A stretch of 64,000 nucleotides of DNA. It comes from Epiperipatus broadwayi (taxonomy: Eukaryota; Onychophora; Udeonychophora; Euonychophora; Peripatidae). The first letter of the stretch is position 1. The number at the start of each line of letters is the position of its first letter. The DNA is taken from the NCBI GenBank assembly GCA_028023455.1, contig JAQFVV010006295.1, positions 64,001-128,000 of the forward strand, read 5' to 3'. The position numbers and the translations under genes are program-made. Shown piece by piece: positions 60,425 to 64,000 of this stretch. The notes under the pieces were generated by a model, which ran no database searches, had not been told where the DNA came from, and saw only the letters and a list, made by a program, of their open reading frames with translations.

Positions 60425-63202
60425 GTAAGTAAAAAAAAGATCTTCGCTTTTTAATTATTGTTATTTTTTAATTGATGATATTGAAAATCGTGATGCTGAA
60501 ATTTTAAAATTGACTAAAATTACCAGAATGAATCATTTGAATTAACTAATGAAATATAATTTTCGTTTCCTAGTTACCTAAATTATTTTTTTTTATCTAA
60601 ACAAACCATCATTTAAAATGAAAAACCAGTAGACATATATACTATATTAAATTTAAAAAAATTGTGAAAATAATATAATTAATTTAACACTTACCCACTT
60701 TAAATGAAAACGCTAGTTATTATTTATTATACACATCCTCTTAATTTTTTTTTTCTATCTTGTTTGCTTTCGCGACATATTCCCGTGAAAGTAGTTTAAT
60801 TGTGAATTATTGAATCATTAAGTTATAACTTATCTATTATCATTGTATTTCCGAATACAGATACATTTATCCTTTAGGAAAATCTCATTTTAATTTTTAT
60901 ATTTTTACTTATGGCTTAAATTGTCCCTATTAAATTTTTATAAACAATATCCGTTTTAATTGCTGTGGAGCATCGTTATGTTGATAATACCTACGTCCTG
61001 TATAAGTATTCCATTTAATGGCATTTGTTATTACAAGCTCTGACTCGCTCTTTAAACATAATGAATAGGGCCCACCAATATATTTTGCCTTAAATTATGA
61101 AAAATTAAAATGTTCTGTCTTATTTATGATAGTAATAACTTATTTTTTTGATATTTGTCTTTTTTTTTTTTTGCAGTTACAATACTATTATTTGTACTTT
61201 ATAAGTTAATATTTATAAATCTTAATATATGCTATTTTAAGGTTGATTTCTGTATTCTTAAGAATGTTTTTATTTTATTTTTTAGTGCAGGTTAGTGTCT
61301 GGGAAGTTGTTTTGTTTTTCAAAAAAAAAAAAAACATTAGTAAAAGTTAAGCAATAATGCTTGAGCTAGCATTTAGTGCAGTGACAATTGGTCAAATTAA
61401 AAACTGTTTATATTAACTACTTATCAGCCAAAGCTTCAACCATTCATTGATATGAAAGAGCTGTTGTAGGTCAATCAGAAAATATGATCATTTCACTTCT
61501 ATGATGAATAATATCTACCAGGCCTTAATTTTCACTTGCTATTCAAACAAAAATGTATTATTGATTGAAATTATATACAAAAAAATAATAATGCAAACTG
61601 TGTGCTTACCAATAACTAAATATTAAACTTATTGCTCACAAGTCCATGTTTTTCTTGTATATATAAAACATATTCAGTTCTCACATAAACATGCACAGCA
61701 GAAAAAAATCTATTAGGATTAAAAATGAGAGATTTACAATTTTATCAATATTTTTTTAAAAAAAAAAAATATTTGAAGTTATAATCATCGACTTAAATTA
61801 CTTTAATCTAAGATTGTATACATTTTCAAAGAAATACACTTTTAATTAATTATCTAACATTTGTACCAGATTTTTGATCAAATGAGTATATTATATATTT
61901 TGTACTCCACATTTCTATGTGAATTAAATTTGGATTTGACAATGAAGTTTCTTTATAGATGATTATAAATAGGGATTAATTATTGGTTTAAATTATAGCT
62001 ACACAAAACCTAACATTGAAATTCAGTTAAATTCTAGATATAATTAATTCCTTACTTTTTTTTTTTTTAATTATTTAATTCACTTGATCATCTAGCCATG
62101 ATTAGATATCACAATATTGTTATCTTTTACTCATGCAACTATGATGATTAATCATAGATTATTATGTTAAATGATATGCACACAACATGTAAAAAATCAA
62201 ATAGGCAGAACAAAATAGTAAGGAAGGCTTGAAAAGTATATTATTGAGAGCTCTTTATAATATAAAAATGCATTGTGAAATCTAATGACACCAATTCTCT
62301 GTTGTCATTATGTGTATATAAACTATAATAAAATCATTTAATTCCTATAAAAATGAGTTGCTATGTTATAATCAATAATAAGAATGATTTTTTTCAAATT
62401 GCCACAGCTGATTAAAAAAAAAAATCTTATTGTGTAGGGGATTTTTGAACCAAAAAACTCTTATTCAATTATCAGTCATAGTGTAAAGTAATGTCAAAAA
62501 TAGTCCATACTCGTAATATTTCTGTAGATAAATTCTTGAGCTTGAAAACTCAAACTATTACCAAATATATTCTAACTTTAAATATTCAGAATCTAATTAA
62601 ATAATGATAAATAGATCTCTGTTATTAAGTTTAAATATAAAAAATTTTTCATCGCCCTAATAAAATAATATTTAAATATGCAACTATTTAAAAGTTTGGA
62701 AGATACTCTTAAGCATATAAAATATTAGAAAACTCAACTTTTTAAATGAATGATACATATTAAAGTTATAAAACATTCAAATTAAATTTTATTAATCCAT
62801 TCTTTTATATTTTTAATTTTCTTACTAATTTATTTAACTCTAATTAATGCTCACTAGCTACATATAACTGCAAAACCAAAAGATATTAATTATCTCAAAA
62901 TCTATTTTATTTTAGAATACTTAAATCAGAATTAATTTTTTAAAAGAAGCATGTTAAACTTCTATTTAGAAAATGGAGATGATTCATTTCCGTTACCAAC
63001 ACTGATATATGTAGCATAGTTTATGGTGATGAAACTTTTGACTAAACTATTGTATCATAAAATTATTCTTAGATAGCAATTATCTGATGAACATTGATAA
63101 TCCACTTCATTTATAACTGTTACTGTTCTTCATTAGAGATAATTAAAAAGTTCATCTCTTGATGATTAACTGCTTCTTCACTTCCACAAAAACAATCAAA
63201 TA
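60425..63202 (+). other. Intron 1 of the acetyl-CoA synthetase gene (left part)
   Basis: The donor GTAAGT opens at 60425. The rest is AT-rich, with a T-run at 61160-61174, A-runs near 61320 and 61760, and no recognisable exon. The expected next residues (EGNEP-like after AFYW) were not found. Confidence 0.6.
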
Positions 63203-63505
63203 GCCTTTGACAGAATAGCTCAGTTGGTAGAGCGTTTGCCTTAAATTTAATATACAAGGATCTAAAGGTGCGAGTTCAACTTCTAAGCTAATATTGTCAC
63301 TGTGCATATAGGCTAGCAACACCTGAAGAAGAGTGGAGAATAATACTACTTGAAATGTGTAATTACTAACCTATATTGTCTATTTGTGTGTTATTACTAA
63401 CAAGTTGTTTGTATTTGAAAAGTTTAAATAAAGATAAAATTTTCTATACATTCAACATTCACTCATAAATGATGGAAATAGTCCAACATATTACATCTAA
63501 TAAAA
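63203..63505 (+). mobile_element. tRNA-derived SINE
   Basis: TAGCTCAGTTGGTAGAGCG at 63216-63234 is a complete RNA polymerase III A box in tRNA form. GGTGCGAGTTCAACT at 63268-63282 stands at B-box spacing. A tRNA-unrelated body with AACACCTGAAGAAGAGTGG and CTTGAAATGTGTAATTACTAACC follows, then a tail with AACATTCACTCATAAATGATGG that recurs at 21920-22005. The tRNA-like part is too diverged in the stems to be a working tRNA. It sits within intron 1 of the acetyl-CoA synthetase gene, in sense orientation. Confidence 0.8.
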
Positions 63506-64000
63506 CTATCTGTCTGAGGCTTTTTTGTGCTGTTTTCTTGAATCAAAATCAGAATATTTTTTTAATTTAATATACTTTGCTTTATTGTTATAGATTAATA
63601 TCACCTGAGATGTTTTTATTTCTCTCTTTACATCATAATTGTAATATTTTTTTAATTTGAATTTAGCATTTTTAATATCTCTGAAATTTTAATTACTTAA
63701 TTTAATTTAATTATGGATAGTTTTTATTAAGTAATCCATTTGGCTTTTCTGGTTTTTTTAATCCACTTATTTTTTTTTTTTAAATATATAACCTTTATCT
63801 CTGTAAAGATTTAGCAGAAAGAAAAAAACATCAATTGTATAATAAAAAAATTAATAAAATGAATTCAAATAAACTCTTTTCATTAACTGTTGAATATTTC
63901 ATGTAAATGTTTAATATTTCCAATAAATGGAAACTTGTATATTATATATGAATGTGCATAACTTAGCATATAAATTAAAAATATATACATAAACATATTT
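63506..64000. other. No recognisable gene
   Basis: AT-rich intron sequence up to the window edge. A T-run lies at about 63770-63781. Confidence 0.5.

Noticed and set aside
63203-63290. Functional tRNA gene
   Set aside because: A and B boxes are present, but acceptor and anticodon stems do not pair well and a SINE body and tail follow directly.

Overview
This is a strongly AT-rich stretch of an animal (metazoan) nuclear genome. There are no operons, ribosome binding sites or phage-like genes. The coding signal consists of isolated exons bounded by splice signals, set among decayed transposable elements. The repeat set (Tigger/pogo, ZBED5-type hAT, RTE-type LINEs, Ty3/Gypsy LTR elements, a tRNA-derived SINE, ATC-rich simple repeats) suits a marine invertebrate. 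I lean towards a mollusc, perhaps a cephalopod, but that is inference and no marker in the window proves it.

Host genes. The only confidently identified host gene is at the right end: the first coding exon of a cytosolic acetyl-CoA synthetase (60114-60424, plus), ending in a consensus GTAAGT donor. The rest of the gene lies beyond the window. About 1.7 kb to its left, on the minus strand, is a candidate terminal exon of an unrecognised gene (58320-58439). Its acceptor region has been duplicated in tandem twice. At the left end, two very short GC-richer segments on the minus strand (1057-1113 and 1285-1308) look like symmetric mini-exons sharing a duplicated donor site. One would encode a Pro/Tyr/Asn-rich peptide.

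Mobile elements from left to right: a complete-length but broken Tigger element (2015-4168); a Gypsy element with both LTRs but most of pol missing (7580-10056); a 493-bp hAT derivative that keeps a piece of the BED zinc finger (20843-21335); 3' ends of a LINE at 25.6 and 31.1 kb; an RTE reverse transcriptase relic (26.2-27.3 kb, minus); a ZBED5-type hAT element (36168-40240); a large Gypsy-like element on the minus strand with about 2.9-3.1 kb LTRs (44350-54645); a second RTE relic (55.5-57.7 kb, minus); and a tRNA-derived SINE (63.2-63.5 kb). All have disrupted reading frames.

Form of the repeats. The window is rich in long inverted repeats (foldbacks) at 6.9, 12.4, 12.7-13.4, 21.8-22.3, 23.2, 28.5, 36.3 and 56.2 kb. 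Two of them (36.3 and 56.2 kb) lie inside older transposons and are flanked by 12-13 bp direct repeats. This suggests a common, unusual insertion process and is the most distinctive pattern here. A further dispersed family of about 370 bp occurs at 5.7, 27.4, 41.5 and 55.2 kb. I saw no convincing new biological system. The remaining tens of kilobases are AT-rich sequence in which I can support no gene.
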